A DNA stretch of 64,000 nucleotides from an uncultured Acetatifactor sp. (GCA_934394815.1 CAKRRD010000002.1:62001-126000); one strand, 5' to 3'; shown: positions 26,701 through 36,758, counted from the stretch's first letter. Numbers and translations: made by a program. The notes: generated by a model not told the origin, from the letters alone.

Positions 26701-29019
26701 GATAAACTCTGCAGATGCCATCTTACGGATATTGATCTTACCGGTATAGGTATCTGTCATTCCCATAAATTTTTTAATGGTTTTGTCCAGATCGGCATTA
26801 AAATCATAACATGGTTCCAAATCCAATACCGTAATCTCAGATTTCACCGTCACTCTGTGCATATACCAGTTCAGAATGTATCTTGTAATGGATGCTTTCG
26901 TGATTTTTTCTTCCAATTTAGTGGAAGTGTTCCCATTCTTTTCCGCTAGGAAATTCTCGTACTGAATCTCCTCCAAGACAGCCGCATAAACCCACGCTTT
27001 GCCTGCATCCTGCGAAAAATCCGCAAGAAAATCCGATGCCACGTATGCTTTGGCATTCTCAGACGAATCATCATTCAGGTAAACATTGTCTACCAGAAAC
27101 GCCTTCACATCTGCCAGTGTCTTTGCATTCCCGGCAGGGATCTGCTGAGTCTCAGCCAGGGATGTTAATTCCTTATTCACATTATCCAGGCAGGTACTGT
27201 TTTTTATCGCACTGTTTGCTTCCTCCCAATATCCCAGCTGTTCTTTCACCAACGCATTATAGACATCCGCATCGGAGACACGAAGCAAAGTAAGTGCCAG
27301 TCTGGTCAGAACCGTATTCTGAGCCGTATGGTTCTTCTCATAGAATCCATAATCCATGACAACCGGAATGCGCACACCGTTGTTACGGTTCAGCGAAGTA
27401 TCCTTGTCACTCTCAATGCCGAAACAGAGTCTGGAGACCGCATTCGCCAGATAAGCTGCATTCGCCGGCTCCGTCTGATAGTCTCCCTGTCCGGACAGAT
27501 AGATCATATCCACATCTGACAGCTTCAGACCGCAATAAGTCTGCTTTTCTGCCAGATCAGCCAGTTCCTGCACGGTAAGAGTCGTAACCTCGATCTGCAT
27601 CTTGCTGATATCATCATCCGATAAATTCAGAACATTCTTTTTGAACCATTCTCTGTTGGTAAAACCACCATCATATACGACACTGCCCCTGCTGTCTGCG
27701 GTGGCATCTCCGATAAAATCATATGTATTCAACGGATCAAAGCCGTTCTCGCCGCGAACCAGCACCTGTACATTGCCGTCCTGCACCTTCTTATAGCGTC
27801 CGGTATCACTTTCCAGATACTCGTCCACCAGTTTCCAGTCACTGTCTCCGTCCTCGTAAAGCACGGCATCGGATACATAATATTCACCGGCTTCATTCGT
27901 CAAAAACTGCAGAAAATATCCATCTGCTACCGGCTGAAAACTATAGACGCCTCCGGTAAGATTTTCATTGTAAAGAGCCCATAAAGTAGCTGTATTTTCA
28001 CTCTTATCCAGAATATACAGGTTCTGTGAAATTACCTCCGGCAACTGCTGCGTTGCAATCTCCGGCAAAGCCAATTCATCGCCATCACTGACGGACTGCC
28101 CCTCCGCATCACCAGAAGATACCGAAGGGGTGCCGCTTCCTGCAATGGCACAATCCTCCGGAAGAGAATCTCCCAAAACAATCACACCCAGATAGGTATA
28201 CTGCGGATTATTCGTACTGCCAGACTTCTGCCATACTTTCATTCCCAGATAATCTGTCGTCTGAAATGTGGTAGTATCTATGCTGTCCATCCGGCCATTG
28301 GGAACTTTGTCGTAATTGGTCAGAGCATATCTGTCTGTCGTATATGCATAGGACTTCTCGCCATTCTGATTGATCACTGTCTGTAACTGATTACCGGTGC
28401 TGCCGGATACCATGGAAAAAGTCGGCAGAATGTTCTTCCTGCCAGCAGCGGCTGCATCCGTCTCCATAAAAGAGCTGTACCGCTCATATCGGGTTCCGGC
28501 ATATTCTTCCCCATCTGCCAGCATCGTATAGACTGCATCCGCACTAATGAAATTGTAGCGTCCGCTTCCGTCCTCTCTCCGGATAAACTTACCCCTTAAC
28601 TGCGCAGTATGGGATGCATCTTCCTTCTCTTCGTAAGCTGAAAAATCCAAAGCCTTTCCCTGTCCTGCCAGTTCGGACATATTACCGGAGTTGATGGAAG
28701 CCTGTATCTGCTGCATCGCCTCCAGACGTTCCGTCTGGGACGGTAGTTCGGACAGTTTTCTGCCCTCTGATACCGGTTCTTCTCCACCGATCAGATAGCC
28801 TATGGAAGCATTCTCTGTAGATGGTACGACCTCCAGAATATGAAAAATATTACCCTCGGTGTTGATCGTATCGTCTACCAGCTTTTCAATGCCCGGCAAA
28901 GTAGCTTCCTTCGCTATGGCTTCCATAGAGCCATAGCTCTGACAGACTCCTGCTGTCAGAGCTATGGTAAGGATACCTGCTATGTACTTTTTGGTATTTA
29001 ACTTCATTTTGCGTGTCAT
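23770..29019 (-). CDS. Very large exported DUF5057-type protein, last gene of the pilus operon
   Basis: This 1749-residue protein starts MTRKMKLNTKKYIAGILTIALTAG, a signal peptide. The next section (NIFHILEVVPSTENASIGYLIGGEEPV) is the pattern I associate with DUF5057 proteins of Lachnospiraceae. The body is rich in Asn, Asp and Tyr, with repeated hydrophobic DMIYLG/DMLILG stretches and segments such as VVIADAFLND and SVLFTHDTTSY that suggest glutamine-amidotransferase-like or Rossmann-like modules. The C-terminus is beta-rich (VKFVAEDDNILSGNPQICVEFYR). No LPXTG motif or C-terminal membrane helix is seen. Its ATG directly follows the stop of the prepilin gene before it (TAA-ATG). It could be a tip adhesin or pilus-associated surface protein, by context only. 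Confidence 0.85.
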   Translation of the reverse strand: MTRKMKLNTKKYIAGILTIALTAGVCQSYGSMEAIAKEATLPGIEKLVDDTINTEGNIFHILEVVPSTENASIGYLIGGEEPVSEGRKLSELPSQTERLEAMQQIQASINSGNMSELAGQGKALDFSAYEEKEDASHTAQLRGKFIRREDGSGRYNFISADAVYTMLADGEEYAGTRYERYSSFMETDAAAAGRKNILPTFSMVSGSTGNQLQTVINQNGEKSYAYTTDRYALTNYDKVPNGRMDSIDTTTFQTTDYLGMKVWQKSGSTNNPQYTYLGVIVLGDSLPEDCAIAGSGTPSVSSGDAEGQSVSDGDELALPEIATQQLPEVISQNLYILDKSENTATLWALYNENLTGGVYSFQPVADGYFLQFLTNEAGEYYVSDAVLYEDGDSDWKLVDEYLESDTGRYKKVQDGNVQVLVRGENGFDPLNTYDFIGDATADSRGSVVYDGGFTNREWFKKNVLNLSDDDISKMQIEVTTLTVQELADLAEKQTYCGLKLSDVDMIYLSGQGDYQTEPANAAYLANAVSRLCFGIESDKDTSLNRNNGVRIPVVMDYGFYEKNHTAQNTVLTRLALTLLRVSDADVYNALVKEQLGYWEEANSAIKNSTCLDNVNKELTSLAETQQIPAGNAKTLADVKAFLVDNVYLNDDSSENAKAYVASDFLADFSQDAGKAWVYAAVLEEIQYENFLAEKNGNTSTKLEEKITKASITRYILNWYMHRVTVKSEITVLDLEPCYDFNADLDKTIKKFMGMTDTYTGKINIRKMASAEFIGKIEDLNEQYDMIYLGARTGTMNTDENGRTKYNDTTMDGLIYSHVGDYYDYSGESYNDQHRLQDASLNHKINDNSEDKNNKSTTYRGPGNDMNSTKYKELLQYVQAGYPVVIADAFLNDAKDAASTKTMDKNSYFYQFVQQIVSAKDATTGEYLYWQKNVFAESQLLAESSNLEERQRRFCNYLNLSKLSVDWVTNISGERPYPEELSYGDTQNDPNQTYLSAIDGKYQLQYIFTLDNRVASSVTDSYDCKLFVDKNSDGRFLGSDSIGNHSSNSEELTGINVYIRNGDAWNKVEPINNNDSAHYELRTGNVYKVMRQLPDDYVGVIPWKIVFYDNADPLVRTAKSGYTAVQVQGERKKIRILQLKSDNGNNWDLANDGNFKTYISNLKDWDVQVDSVSVIGLLKDRLHIYDHNISDTDIENCYVKSYEYFQTYDMLILGFADSYRFGYDYRWYDVTNSQKDGHTDLYTEKLSGARKNLAVGRAVRDYIESGRSVLFTHDTTSYINDMYSRLRYKDSGGSDYNDNGWYWGYEFNKTIRASVGLDRYGELKEYYQQMVNWAPNDTERQHYQKYLDTLKTYQYDTLKIPNTDIYLNQKEGLTKYTVVRFLRKQLDSLQGDKSYKGSLFPVNNELLYDAGFRGKYWDAGWNKASYMLKGDYCLEGASPPALKATQVNEGQITQYPYLISKDEIKEINQRKSLKVNSTHYQWLQPNMELDRDGDGRSDIVVWYCLSDIYDSNVQSTNIYSICPNDVVNNYYIYTMGNVTYSGAGHSRPDEGAEMKLFVNTIIAAYNAGVSAPRISFRDDNGYDMESIYVISDPANNMILKAADQGNIRSTDAGDVVSVKFVAEDDNILSGNPQICVEFYRSAGTAADAKTVEGITEKVVPLNVSSVKDTSGNAVAVQNGHYVVGNNLTYTVTYPLSEMGLFNGNSGVVKSDAEAMKVYVRVYTMFENGSKTTPANTDSITISAQELFELD

Positions 29020-31497
29020 TTATTGTCCTTTTTCCAATACTAATAAGAAATTACGTTTAAAACTATAGTAAATACGTTCCTTTTCAGCATCTGATTCAAT
29101 AGCATCCATATATGCCTTCAACGCCTTTCTGTCTCCGGCATCTGTTAATTCCTTTATTTTCTCAGCCCGTTCCGTCTTTAAACGCTCAACTGCCTGTCTG
29201 ACAATTGTTTTGTCATTTTCTTTGTCATTCCAGCTTTCATAAGCATACACTACCAACATAAGGTAGTCGTTTTCCTCGTCATTTGTAATCTTGAATGATG
29301 TCCAGCTTCCTTCCGGACCCTGATCCGATGTAGTTCCTACTTCTGTCGAATCTGCTTTTGCCTCATCAGCCTGCAGGACAACATCATAGGTCAGTGTATA
29401 ATTTGTCAGATCCACACGCTTATTTGCTTCATTCTCAATGCCATAAGTATCAATCACAAAATGAGGATTATAATAACAAGGAACCTTAATTTTCGTTACA
29501 TGTTCTCCTCCATTAAACAAAAGCTGTGCCTGCGGTATTAATACAACTGTCTCCGCTACTTCTGTACCATCCTCCATACTGTACGCTACCAGTCTCAGAT
29601 GATATTCCTCATTTAATCCTATATTTTTTAAAGCCCAGACTTCCGCAGACGTTCCTGTAGTTTCGCTCTTCAGATAAGGCACGTTATTGACCCCATCCCA
29701 TCCGCCATTGTATATTCCAAAGCCGACTTTATAGGATTCAATATACTGTCCGTTTCCATGTGTAAAACTATGATCCAGATCTGCAGGCAGCCCTTCAAAT
29801 TTCCACAATACTTCTTTTGCTTTTCCGTCATCATCTGTGTAATTCAGAATTTTACATACAATCTTACCGTTTCTGTTCAGTACAAAGCCATCCGAATTCA
29901 ATGTTCCTTTATCACTTTCATCAATATCTGCCGTAATATAGGGTTTGTCTGCGCTCGTGACGGTTTCCAGTGCAGGAATTGTAATCCAGATATATCTTGT
30001 AACTGTAACACTGGCTGATAAGTGTATTTCAGCCTCTACATATACTTTCGTATTTATATTATTACCGCATTCCAGCTCTGCTTCAAACTGTCTGCCATCC
30101 GCATCTGTTAATCCTGTGATTTTATAACTATTGTTATAATCATAGGGCACTGACCATGTAATCTGAGGATACCTATTCATATAATCGGCCCAGGATGGTA
30201 AACACTCAATGGTAGCTTTGTAACCTTTTTTTGGTGTACTGCCCTCCATAAAATCATACATCGTTAATGTATTTGCAATCAATGTACAGTCATATTTGTC
30301 ATTAATATTCGACCGTTTCTCCACCGAAACATATGCCGTTGCTTTCACGTTCGGCCGCTCTACCACCTGACAGGTCACAATCAATACTGCCGAACCTATT
30401 GTCTCATTTTCCCCGACTTTAAGTAATCCACCATCCGGAGTAATCGTTGTACCATTTTTTGCTGTACTATCCGCCTTTTCTACAGACCATTGTACTCCGC
30501 CATTTTTCACCTCTTCCGAAGCAGTCTCTAATGTATAACCAAATTGTAACGTACCATTTTGCTGTACTGTTACATTAGCAGGATCAATCGTCAATGTAAT
30601 TTTCTCTGTCACATTCACCACTGCGGTCGCCACCTTGGAGCTGTCCGCCACAGCGGTGCAGGTTACAAGTAACACACCGTCTCCCAGGATTTCGTTATTA
30701 CCCACTTCTAACTTACCATTGCTATTAATTTCAGTTCCATCGGCGCGAGGAGTTCCGTCTGCCTTGCAGACCGACCAAGTCACTCCTTTTGCAACTGCTG
30801 CTTTATCTCCCGTGAGCTTATAGCTGAAAGTCTTACTGTCACCACGGGCTACCGTTTCTTTAGTAGGTTTGATGGTCAGGCCGGTGATCCAGGCGTAATC
30901 CGTGCTCTCCTCTCCGGAGAGATCATTACGAAGCTTGATGGTCTCCGAGATATTGTAGGTCTTATCCTGATAAGAGAAGGTCATTTCCAGCTTCACTTTG
31001 CGCCTATCCAGATCCGTGAGGTCAATGTTGAACGCCGTCACGTATTCTGCCATCAGGGACGGTGCTGCCGTTTTCGGGTCTCCCCAGATCATATTGCCGT
31101 CAACATCTTTCCCGCCATTTGCCGCTTCATACAGATATAACTGGTTGGCAGAATCGTAACCGCTTCCTCCCTGCCAGCGTACCATATAGACATTGTCATT
31201 GTTGCGTAAGATCAGTTCCGCTGCAGGAACTCCGTTCGCCTCGACATTGCCTTCTACGTTCACTGCATCCCCGGTGGTGGTCTGGAAGGAAATTCCGCGT
31301 TCCACGTCAATGATCAGGTCAATCAGCTGATTTGCCGTTAATTGTGCTTCCTCCTGCAATGTCAGTTCCCGGTTGCCTCTCATATAAGAGTTATTTCCTG
31401 CAATCACAAAGGCTCCGACAGCGCCTGCCACAATACTCATGATCGCCAGTGATACAATAATCTCCACCAGAGTAAATCCTTTTTTTCCGATATGCAT
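29020..31497 (-). CDS. Large prepilin-like protein with Ig-like repeats
   Basis: The ATG at 31497 follows AGGAGG by six bases. The product of about 825 residues has a class III (type IV) signal: short basic leader, then G^FTLVEIIVSLAIMSIVAGAVGAFVI with glutamate at +5. After a pilin-like region come two similar beta domains of Ig/BIg type (LTIKPTKETVARGDSKTFSY; LTIDPANVTVQQNGTLQFGY), each with the WSV-K-DGT core, and more beta-rich sequence to the end. It should be cut by PilD and inserted in the pilus, perhaps at the tip because of its bulk. It lies directly before the DUF5057 gene. Confidence 0.88.
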   Translation of the reverse strand: MHIGKKGFTLVEIIVSLAIMSIVAGAVGAFVIAGNNSYMRGNRELTLQEEAQLTANQLIDLIIDVERGISFQTTTGDAVNVEGNVEANGVPAAELILRNNDNVYMVRWQGGSGYDSANQLYLYEAANGGKDVDGNMIWGDPKTAAPSLMAEYVTAFNIDLTDLDRRKVKLEMTFSYQDKTYNISETIKLRNDLSGEESTDYAWITGLTIKPTKETVARGDSKTFSYKLTGDKAAVAKGVTWSVCKADGTPRADGTEINSNGKLEVGNNEILGDGVLLVTCTAVADSSKVATAVVNVTEKITLTIDPANVTVQQNGTLQFGYTLETASEEVKNGGVQWSVEKADSTAKNGTTITPDGGLLKVGENETIGSAVLIVTCQVVERPNVKATAYVSVEKRSNINDKYDCTLIANTLTMYDFMEGSTPKKGYKATIECLPSWADYMNRYPQITWSVPYDYNNSYKITGLTDADGRQFEAELECGNNINTKVYVEAEIHLSASVTVTRYIWITIPALETVTSADKPYITADIDESDKGTLNSDGFVLNRNGKIVCKILNYTDDDGKAKEVLWKFEGLPADLDHSFTHGNGQYIESYKVGFGIYNGGWDGVNNVPYLKSETTGTSAEVWALKNIGLNEEYHLRLVAYSMEDGTEVAETVVLIPQAQLLFNGGEHVTKIKVPCYYNPHFVIDTYGIENEANKRVDLTNYTLTYDVVLQADEAKADSTEVGTTSDQGPEGSWTSFKITNDEENDYLMLVVYAYESWNDKENDKTIVRQAVERLKTERAEKIKELTDAGDRKALKAYMDAIESDAEKERIYYSFKRNFLLVLEKGQ

Positions 31498-31521
31498 GGC
31501 CAACCTCCTTACTCCTAACCC

Positions 31522-32100
31522 TTACACTGTTTTCTTGAGAATCTTGCCCGTTCTTCCCACAGGTGTGATTTCTATGGTTCTGGAACCGCTGCTGACTGTG
31601 ATCTTCGAACAATAGTTCTTCGTCTCACCTACGGTATTGGTTCCCTGTTCAAACGCTCCCGAAGAGCGGTTAAATACCAAAAAGAGTCCTTCCTCTCCTA
31701 CTCCGGATACAACATAAGGAGCAGTTCCTTTGATAACGCCTGCCTTCAGATCATAAGAAGTCGTGTCTCCTTCAAATGTTACCTGAATCTCAATCGGATC
31801 TGTACCAATCGCCCGGTCCGTCACCAGTGTCCCCCCTTGATAGATCTGCGCCCGGTACTCCTTCTGCGCAGTATCATAATACAGACGGAATTCTACCTGA
31901 TTCTGCTTTTTTCCCAGAGTCAGCACTCTTGCTCTCTCCAGCGTGGCAACAATTTCATCCGCACATTTATTCACTTTTCTGCCGGACAGAGAACCGACGG
32001 AAACTGTGAATATGCCCACCACTATTGCCATAATAGCGATGACCACAACAAGCTCCACCAGCGAATATCCGCCGTCTCTATTGTTTCTGCCAGTTTTCAT
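31522..32100 (-). CDS. Minor prepilin, GspH/FimT-like
   Basis: About 192 residues; the ATG at 32100 lies inside the end of the preceding PilX-like gene. The leader MKTGRNNRDGG is followed by YSLVELVVVIAIMAIVVGIFTVSVGSL, with glutamate at +5 after the cleavage glycine. The region after the helix (NKCADEIVATLERARVLTLGKKQNQVEFRLYYDT) resembles GspH/FimT minor pseudopilins, which help start pilus assembly. The rest is predicted beta-rich. Confidence 0.87.
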   Translation of the reverse strand: MKTGRNNRDGGYSLVELVVVIAIMAIVVGIFTVSVGSLSGRKVNKCADEIVATLERARVLTLGKKQNQVEFRLYYDTAQKEYRAQIYQGGTLVTDRAIGTDPIEIQVTFEGDTTSYDLKAGVIKGTAPYVVSGVGEEGLFLVFNRSSGAFEQGTNTVGETKNYCSKITVSSGSRTIEITPVGRTGKILKKTV

Positions 32101-34597
32101 ATACAATCAAATCTCCCAGTCTAATTTCACTGTCACTATATACCTTGCTGTCCCCCCGCAGATAACCTTCTCCGCCTTTCAGGAAATCTGTCACATGATA
32201 CTCCACACTGTCAACCTCCGCAGAATATGTCAGCGCATGCAGCACTGCATCTCTGTCCGGCTGTACTTTTACATCTTTCAGCAGTGTAATATTCCCACCT
32301 GCGAGAATTGTTCCCTTAAAATCTTTGCTCACGGTCACATCTCCGGTAGCAAGGATCAGACCGTTAAATTTGTCCGCTCCGATTCCGGTATATGTGTAAT
32401 CACCGCTGATGATCACCGCCTTATCTACCGCATCCGTTTCTCCAAAGTAAACGGCATCCGCCTTCTGAGCCGGTGTCATAGTAGTATCTCTGTTCACCGC
32501 ACTGTGATATTCCTGAACTGCTCCACGGTCTACGAGATTGGTAAAAATGTCGTTGTCCTTCTCCGAACTGCCAAGCTGCTCATAAACATCGATCATCTTC
32601 TTGCAGAGTGCCTGGAATTTCGTCCGGTCTACCGCCAGCAGAGCCTGATATCCGCTGTTTGCCTCATCACTGGACAGGGTCGCATTATGGATCTCCCGGC
32701 TGTTTCCATCCGCCGTGGTCTGCACTACATTTCCGGCCAGGTGCATGATATAGGCTCCGGCAGCCTGATCACGGATCTGGATATTATTGGTATACAATTT
32801 TGCATACGCATCCATAGTGGCCTTGTTCACACGGTAATAATCCTGAAAATACTGATTGGCATGTTCTCTGTCCACATCGGAATCTTTATCAAATGCCACA
32901 TAGAAATATACCAGTGTGATCTTACTGTTTATCCGCTTGAAATACGTCTGGATATTGCTATCGGTAATTCCGTAGTATACAAGGTCATGCCCGTCCAGAT
33001 CATCGCAGGCAATATTGCGTCCCACTTTTGCGACACCCTCTTTGTCAATTACATCGCTGTACTGCTCCAGTGTCACAGGGTTGGATACCTGGCTGAGCAC
33101 ACTTTTGCCATTCTGTATACCGATACACTCTGCCGGTACAAGATAAGCCAACTGGTCACTCTTCACCGCGATAGACTGTCCCATGAGGATATCTTTCCGG
33201 TTCTCCGCGGAATTCCTGTAAGAGTCACTGTCCTCCAGCAGATCCTTGGTACTGCTCAGCGCAATATAGGTATTTCCCGCTAATGACAGGTTCTTCAATT
33301 CACTCAGATTCAGTTCAGTATCCGTTCCGTTGACAACAATTGCACTACTATCCGTTCCGTCCTGACCGTCTCCGAAACCGATATATCTTCCGGTATATTC
33401 TTCTCCGTCCAAAGCTCCAGCTTTAAACGTATTCTTATCACCGGTGATGGTCAGATCCCCGGCTACATAGACATTACTTCCGGCAAAATTGATTTCACTG
33501 GTGCTGCCATTTGCCGCACTTCCGTGCATACTGATGCTGCCGGCCCACAGTTCTCCGTACTTGTCCGCCTTCAGCTTTGCACCCTCTCCCAGATACAGAT
33601 CATCCGCTACTACCATCCGCTTGCCTTCATCAGCATTGGTATCATCCACTTCCCGTAAGGTAAGATTCACGGACTCTCCCTCGCCGGTCACCTTACTGCC
33701 TATGATCAGTTCTTTGGCGAAAAAGCTGCCTGCAATCTCATTGTTGGTCTCATCATTCACATTCGTCGGCAACACCTGCAGAGTATCATTGGCTATCAGG
33801 GAAAAGGAAGTCAGTGCAGGCAGAGAGACCGACTGGGCAAATTCCATATCCGGCATCTTCACCCGCAGATCCGTCTGAATCACGGAAACATATCCCGAAG
33901 CATCCGTATAAGTCACCTTCAGATTACAATATGCCAGTCCATCTGTATAAAGCTTCATATTTCCATGAGGAATCTCATCCAATGTCAATAAAGAATCTAT
34001 CGCTCCCACCGAAGGATCCCAGATTGTCTTCGTATCTTCCGGCCGCAGTACACCGTCTGTGGTCTTTCCTCCCACAATCGTACCGTCTGTCTCCCGATAC
34101 ATGCGGTATTCTACCTCATGGGTATCGTCTATAGCATAGGTCACGGAAAGAACGGTTCCCTCTGCCACTTCGTCAGACAGGAAACACAGCATTTTCACCG
34201 GGGTGTACATATCCGGTACATATCCATTGGCACTCTGCTCTATGCCGTAAGATTCCTGCATCTTTGACAGGAATTCATAACGTAACTGCATCTGCTTCTC
34301 ATCCATGGTGTTCGTTGCATAATTTAACAAAATATTCTGATAGGCATCTCCGATGGAAGCCGACACATCCTCCTGCATGCCGACACGGATCTCATCCAAT
34401 ACCGTCTCTGCAGAATAGAAGTTGTCCTTTGCCTTCAGGTTATTTACTTTCATCTGATAATTCAGCAGAGACATGTACATCAGAACACTGGCCAAAATAC
34501 CAATAAAGGCCATGGCAATGATCACGACCACCATTGCCGAGCCCTTATTCGCCTGTTCTTTCTGCTGTTGTCTCCATAACCTGAACTTTTTACTCAT
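32078..34597 (-). CDS. PilX-like membrane-anchored pilus protein, large
   Basis: This 839-residue protein starts with a basic leader then GSAMVVVIIAMAFIGILASVLMYMSLLNYQ, the PilX-type N-terminal helix. It lacks the glutamate at +5 of normal pilins. The following SAETVLDEIR region is typical of PilX-N proteins. The long ectodomain has beta-solenoid-like stretches (SEINFAGSNVYVAGDLTITGDKNT; LILATGDVTVSKDFKGTILAGGNITLL) that resemble polymer-type repeats of short beta strands. It likely forms part of the minor-pilin tip complex. It overlaps the next gene by about 23 bases. Confidence 0.83.
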   Translation of the reverse strand: MSKKFRLWRQQQKEQANKGSAMVVVIIAMAFIGILASVLMYMSLLNYQMKVNNLKAKDNFYSAETVLDEIRVGMQEDVSASIGDAYQNILLNYATNTMDEKQMQLRYEFLSKMQESYGIEQSANGYVPDMYTPVKMLCFLSDEVAEGTVLSVTYAIDDTHEVEYRMYRETDGTIVGGKTTDGVLRPEDTKTIWDPSVGAIDSLLTLDEIPHGNMKLYTDGLAYCNLKVTYTDASGYVSVIQTDLRVKMPDMEFAQSVSLPALTSFSLIANDTLQVLPTNVNDETNNEIAGSFFAKELIIGSKVTGEGESVNLTLREVDDTNADEGKRMVVADDLYLGEGAKLKADKYGELWAGSISMHGSAANGSTSEINFAGSNVYVAGDLTITGDKNTFKAGALDGEEYTGRYIGFGDGQDGTDSSAIVVNGTDTELNLSELKNLSLAGNTYIALSSTKDLLEDSDSYRNSAENRKDILMGQSIAVKSDQLAYLVPAECIGIQNGKSVLSQVSNPVTLEQYSDVIDKEGVAKVGRNIACDDLDGHDLVYYGITDSNIQTYFKRINSKITLVYFYVAFDKDSDVDREHANQYFQDYYRVNKATMDAYAKLYTNNIQIRDQAAGAYIMHLAGNVVQTTADGNSREIHNATLSSDEANSGYQALLAVDRTKFQALCKKMIDVYEQLGSSEKDNDIFTNLVDRGAVQEYHSAVNRDTTMTPAQKADAVYFGETDAVDKAVIISGDYTYTGIGADKFNGLILATGDVTVSKDFKGTILAGGNITLLKDVKVQPDRDAVLHALTYSAEVDSVEYHVTDFLKGGEGYLRGDSKVYSDSEIRLGDLIVYENWQKQ

Positions 34598-34628
34598 CTT
34601 TTTGTCCTTCCGGCATCTTATCTCTGTA

Positions 34629-36002
34629 TTACTGGATCACCGTACCATCCATAGTGATCAGCGGATGTCCCTCGCTCTCCGTCCCCTGTGCATATACCTG
34701 TACTTCAATGTTGTAAATATGGTTCTTCTGCACCTTAGGGGTTAATGTATCTGCCGATAAAATTGTCAGCACCTTCGCTCCTTCCGATCCACTGGGCTGA
34801 TATTCTGTCTGGTTTTCCTGCCGATAGCCCTCTCCCGTCCGGGTATGACCGGAAATGCTGAGATTGGTGAAGGTATATTTTACATTCTGCGTGGGCAACA
34901 TGTTCGTCCGCAGTCTGCATGATGCAATACCATCAGAGGTTACCCAGTCGGGATGACTTTCCCGCAGTGCATATTCCACACAATAATTGTTCTCCCTCTG
35001 TGTCAGGGAAAAAGCATCCGATAACTGGTCTCTTCTGTCCGCAGACAGTTCCTGCCTGACAAGGAATACATTTGTCTCTACATTATCCGGATTGTTCACA
35101 ATGACCGTATCCAGATATTTTCTGGTATCTGCCGCTTCATAACGAGGCTGCAGGCAGATTACGATATTGGCCAGTTTGGAAATGACCTTATCCGCATCCG
35201 CCAGCACTTCTCCGGCTTCTGCTTTATTTTTCAGCGTTTCAGCAGCCTTCCGGACGCTTTCTTCATTGGAGAAAATAATGGAATCACTTCCGTTTTGCGG
35301 ATAATCTCCGTATTCCGGTCCCTCTAACCAGGCAGTATCACAATGGTACTGGGTTCTGGCAGTCACCAGATATACATCCGTCTCCAGATCACCGCTTCCC
35401 ACGTCCAGCCGGATACGGCTGCTGTCGATTGTGATTTCTATAGTTTTCGTCACATGGGGAGCAAGCTCTGTCATAGCATTGATATAAGCTTCTTCACTGG
35501 TGTCCTCAGGATTAAGCAATGAACCTCTGTGGGTGGCAAAATAACCATATGCATCATTGGCCGCATCCTCTGCCTCAGTATAGATGGCATTCAGACTGCC
35601 ACTCAGATTCTGGATATCTACCACTTCTTTCGCATTCACCGTCTGGTATTGGTCTACCGTAGGATCCAGCGTAGCCACTACGTCATAAGTACCGGAGGTT
35701 GTGGAAGTATCCTGCTTGCGGAATGTCCATCTGCCGCTTGCATCCTCTGCTGCCGTAAAGCCATTACTCTCATACCGTTCCGCCATCTCCGTAATAGTAT
35801 ACGCCTCGAATTCCTCCATGGCATCTTCGGCAATAGCGGTGGCATGCATGGTATTCCTTGCTTTTGCACTGGTACGGGCGGCACTCACAAAGCTGTGCAG
35901 AAGAGGTACTACTATAATCGCCAGAATTACAATCGCCACCAAAAGCTCCACCAGAGAAAATCCATCATTATTCAGTTGTTTTCTCCCGTTTTGCTTCTGC
36001 AT
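34629..36002 (-). CDS. Prepilin-like protein (PilV/PilW type)
   Basis: 457 residues. A leader ending NNDG precedes FSLVELLVAIVILAIIVVPLLHSFVSAARTS, a canonical type IV prepilin helix with glutamate at +5. The sequence after it (AKARNTMHATAIAEDAMEEFEA) matches PilV/GspI-like minor pilins. The ectodomain is long and mixed alpha/beta. Its place between pilO and the PilX-like gene fits the minor-pilin block of a type IV pilus operon. Confidence 0.87.
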   Translation of the reverse strand: MQKQNGRKQLNNDGFSLVELLVAIVILAIIVVPLLHSFVSAARTSAKARNTMHATAIAEDAMEEFEAYTITEMAERYESNGFTAAEDASGRWTFRKQDTSTTSGTYDVVATLDPTVDQYQTVNAKEVVDIQNLSGSLNAIYTEAEDAANDAYGYFATHRGSLLNPEDTSEEAYINAMTELAPHVTKTIEITIDSSRIRLDVGSGDLETDVYLVTARTQYHCDTAWLEGPEYGDYPQNGSDSIIFSNEESVRKAAETLKNKAEAGEVLADADKVISKLANIVICLQPRYEAADTRKYLDTVIVNNPDNVETNVFLVRQELSADRRDQLSDAFSLTQRENNYCVEYALRESHPDWVTSDGIASCRLRTNMLPTQNVKYTFTNLSISGHTRTGEGYRQENQTEYQPSGSEGAKVLTILSADTLTPKVQKNHIYNIEVQVYAQGTESEGHPLITMDGTVIQ

Positions 36003-36026
36003 ACCGGATTTCTTCCTCCGCTTTTG

Positions 36027-36758
36027 TTAATCCATATTTCCGAAAATAGTATCTACACCCAGGCCCACACCGTTAATATTCGGCTGGGTATAAATCTTGT
36101 CCGTACCCTGTAAATAATAAGAAGACAAATTCATGCTTCCGGACAGCATTCCATTTTCCGCATTGTAACCAATGCTGACTCCATGAATGCTTTTACGTTC
36201 CTGCAGATTGTAGATGTAACGTACCAATCCCTTAAAGTCATTATAAGTACACTCAATGCTGATGCTCAGAGGCACTTCATACATATGAGTATCCGCATAT
36301 GTGGCAGCCTCTGTAGTGATGGGACCGGATGTCTGTGTTGCATCCGAAGTTCCTTCTGTAGCGGCCGTATCCTCTGTTGCTGTGGCATTCGCCGTCTGTG
36401 CGGCTGCATACACCACTTCACTATCTGTGCCAAATGCAATGCTGGCCACGGTGGTTCTTGTCGCATCCTCCAGTGTCTTTATCATCATGATGCTGTCCTC
36501 CGGAAGGATATCTGCCGGATAACGGTTTTCAAAAGAAGTAATATAATTGCGCATTTTATCGGTTGCCGCAATGTATTCCTCTTTGTGCTGATCCAGTGTC
36601 TCCAGAGTAGATACCTGTGAGGACAGGGTCATATTCTGGTTCTCCAAGGTATCTGACAAGTCATTATACTTCGTATATACAAGAAAATAGGTACACACAG
36701 CGATAAGAATACCGATCACTGCAATCAAAAGCTGAATCTCGCTTTTCTTAACTTTCAT
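36027..36758 (-). CDS. pilO: PilO-like pilus alignment protein
   Basis: 243 residues with a short cytoplasmic N-terminus, one membrane helix (IQLLIAVIGILIAVCTYFLVYTKY), a coiled coil (LSDTLENQNMTLSSQVSTLETL) and a ferredoxin-like ectodomain (VPLSISIECTYNDFKGLVRYIYNLQ). This is the PilO layout. PilO pairs with PilN and links the cytoplasmic PilM to the outer assembly. It directly follows the PilM-PilN fusion. A low-complexity Ala/Thr stretch lies mid-protein. Confidence 0.88.
   Translation of the reverse strand: MKVKKSEIQLLIAVIGILIAVCTYFLVYTKYNDLSDTLENQNMTLSSQVSTLETLDQHKEEYIAATDKMRNYITSFENRYPADILPEDSIMMIKTLEDATRTTVASIAFGTDSEVVYAAAQTANATATEDTAATEGTSDATQTSGPITTEAATYADTHMYEVPLSISIECTYNDFKGLVRYIYNLQERKSIHGVSIGYNAENGMLSGSMNLSSYYLQGTDKIYTQPNINGVGLGVDTIFGNMD

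Noticed and set aside
31943..33283. 446-residue plus-strand ORF
   Set aside because: It lies fully opposite the PilX-like and FimT-like pilus genes, which have pilin signals and ribosome sites. It has no recognisable domain.
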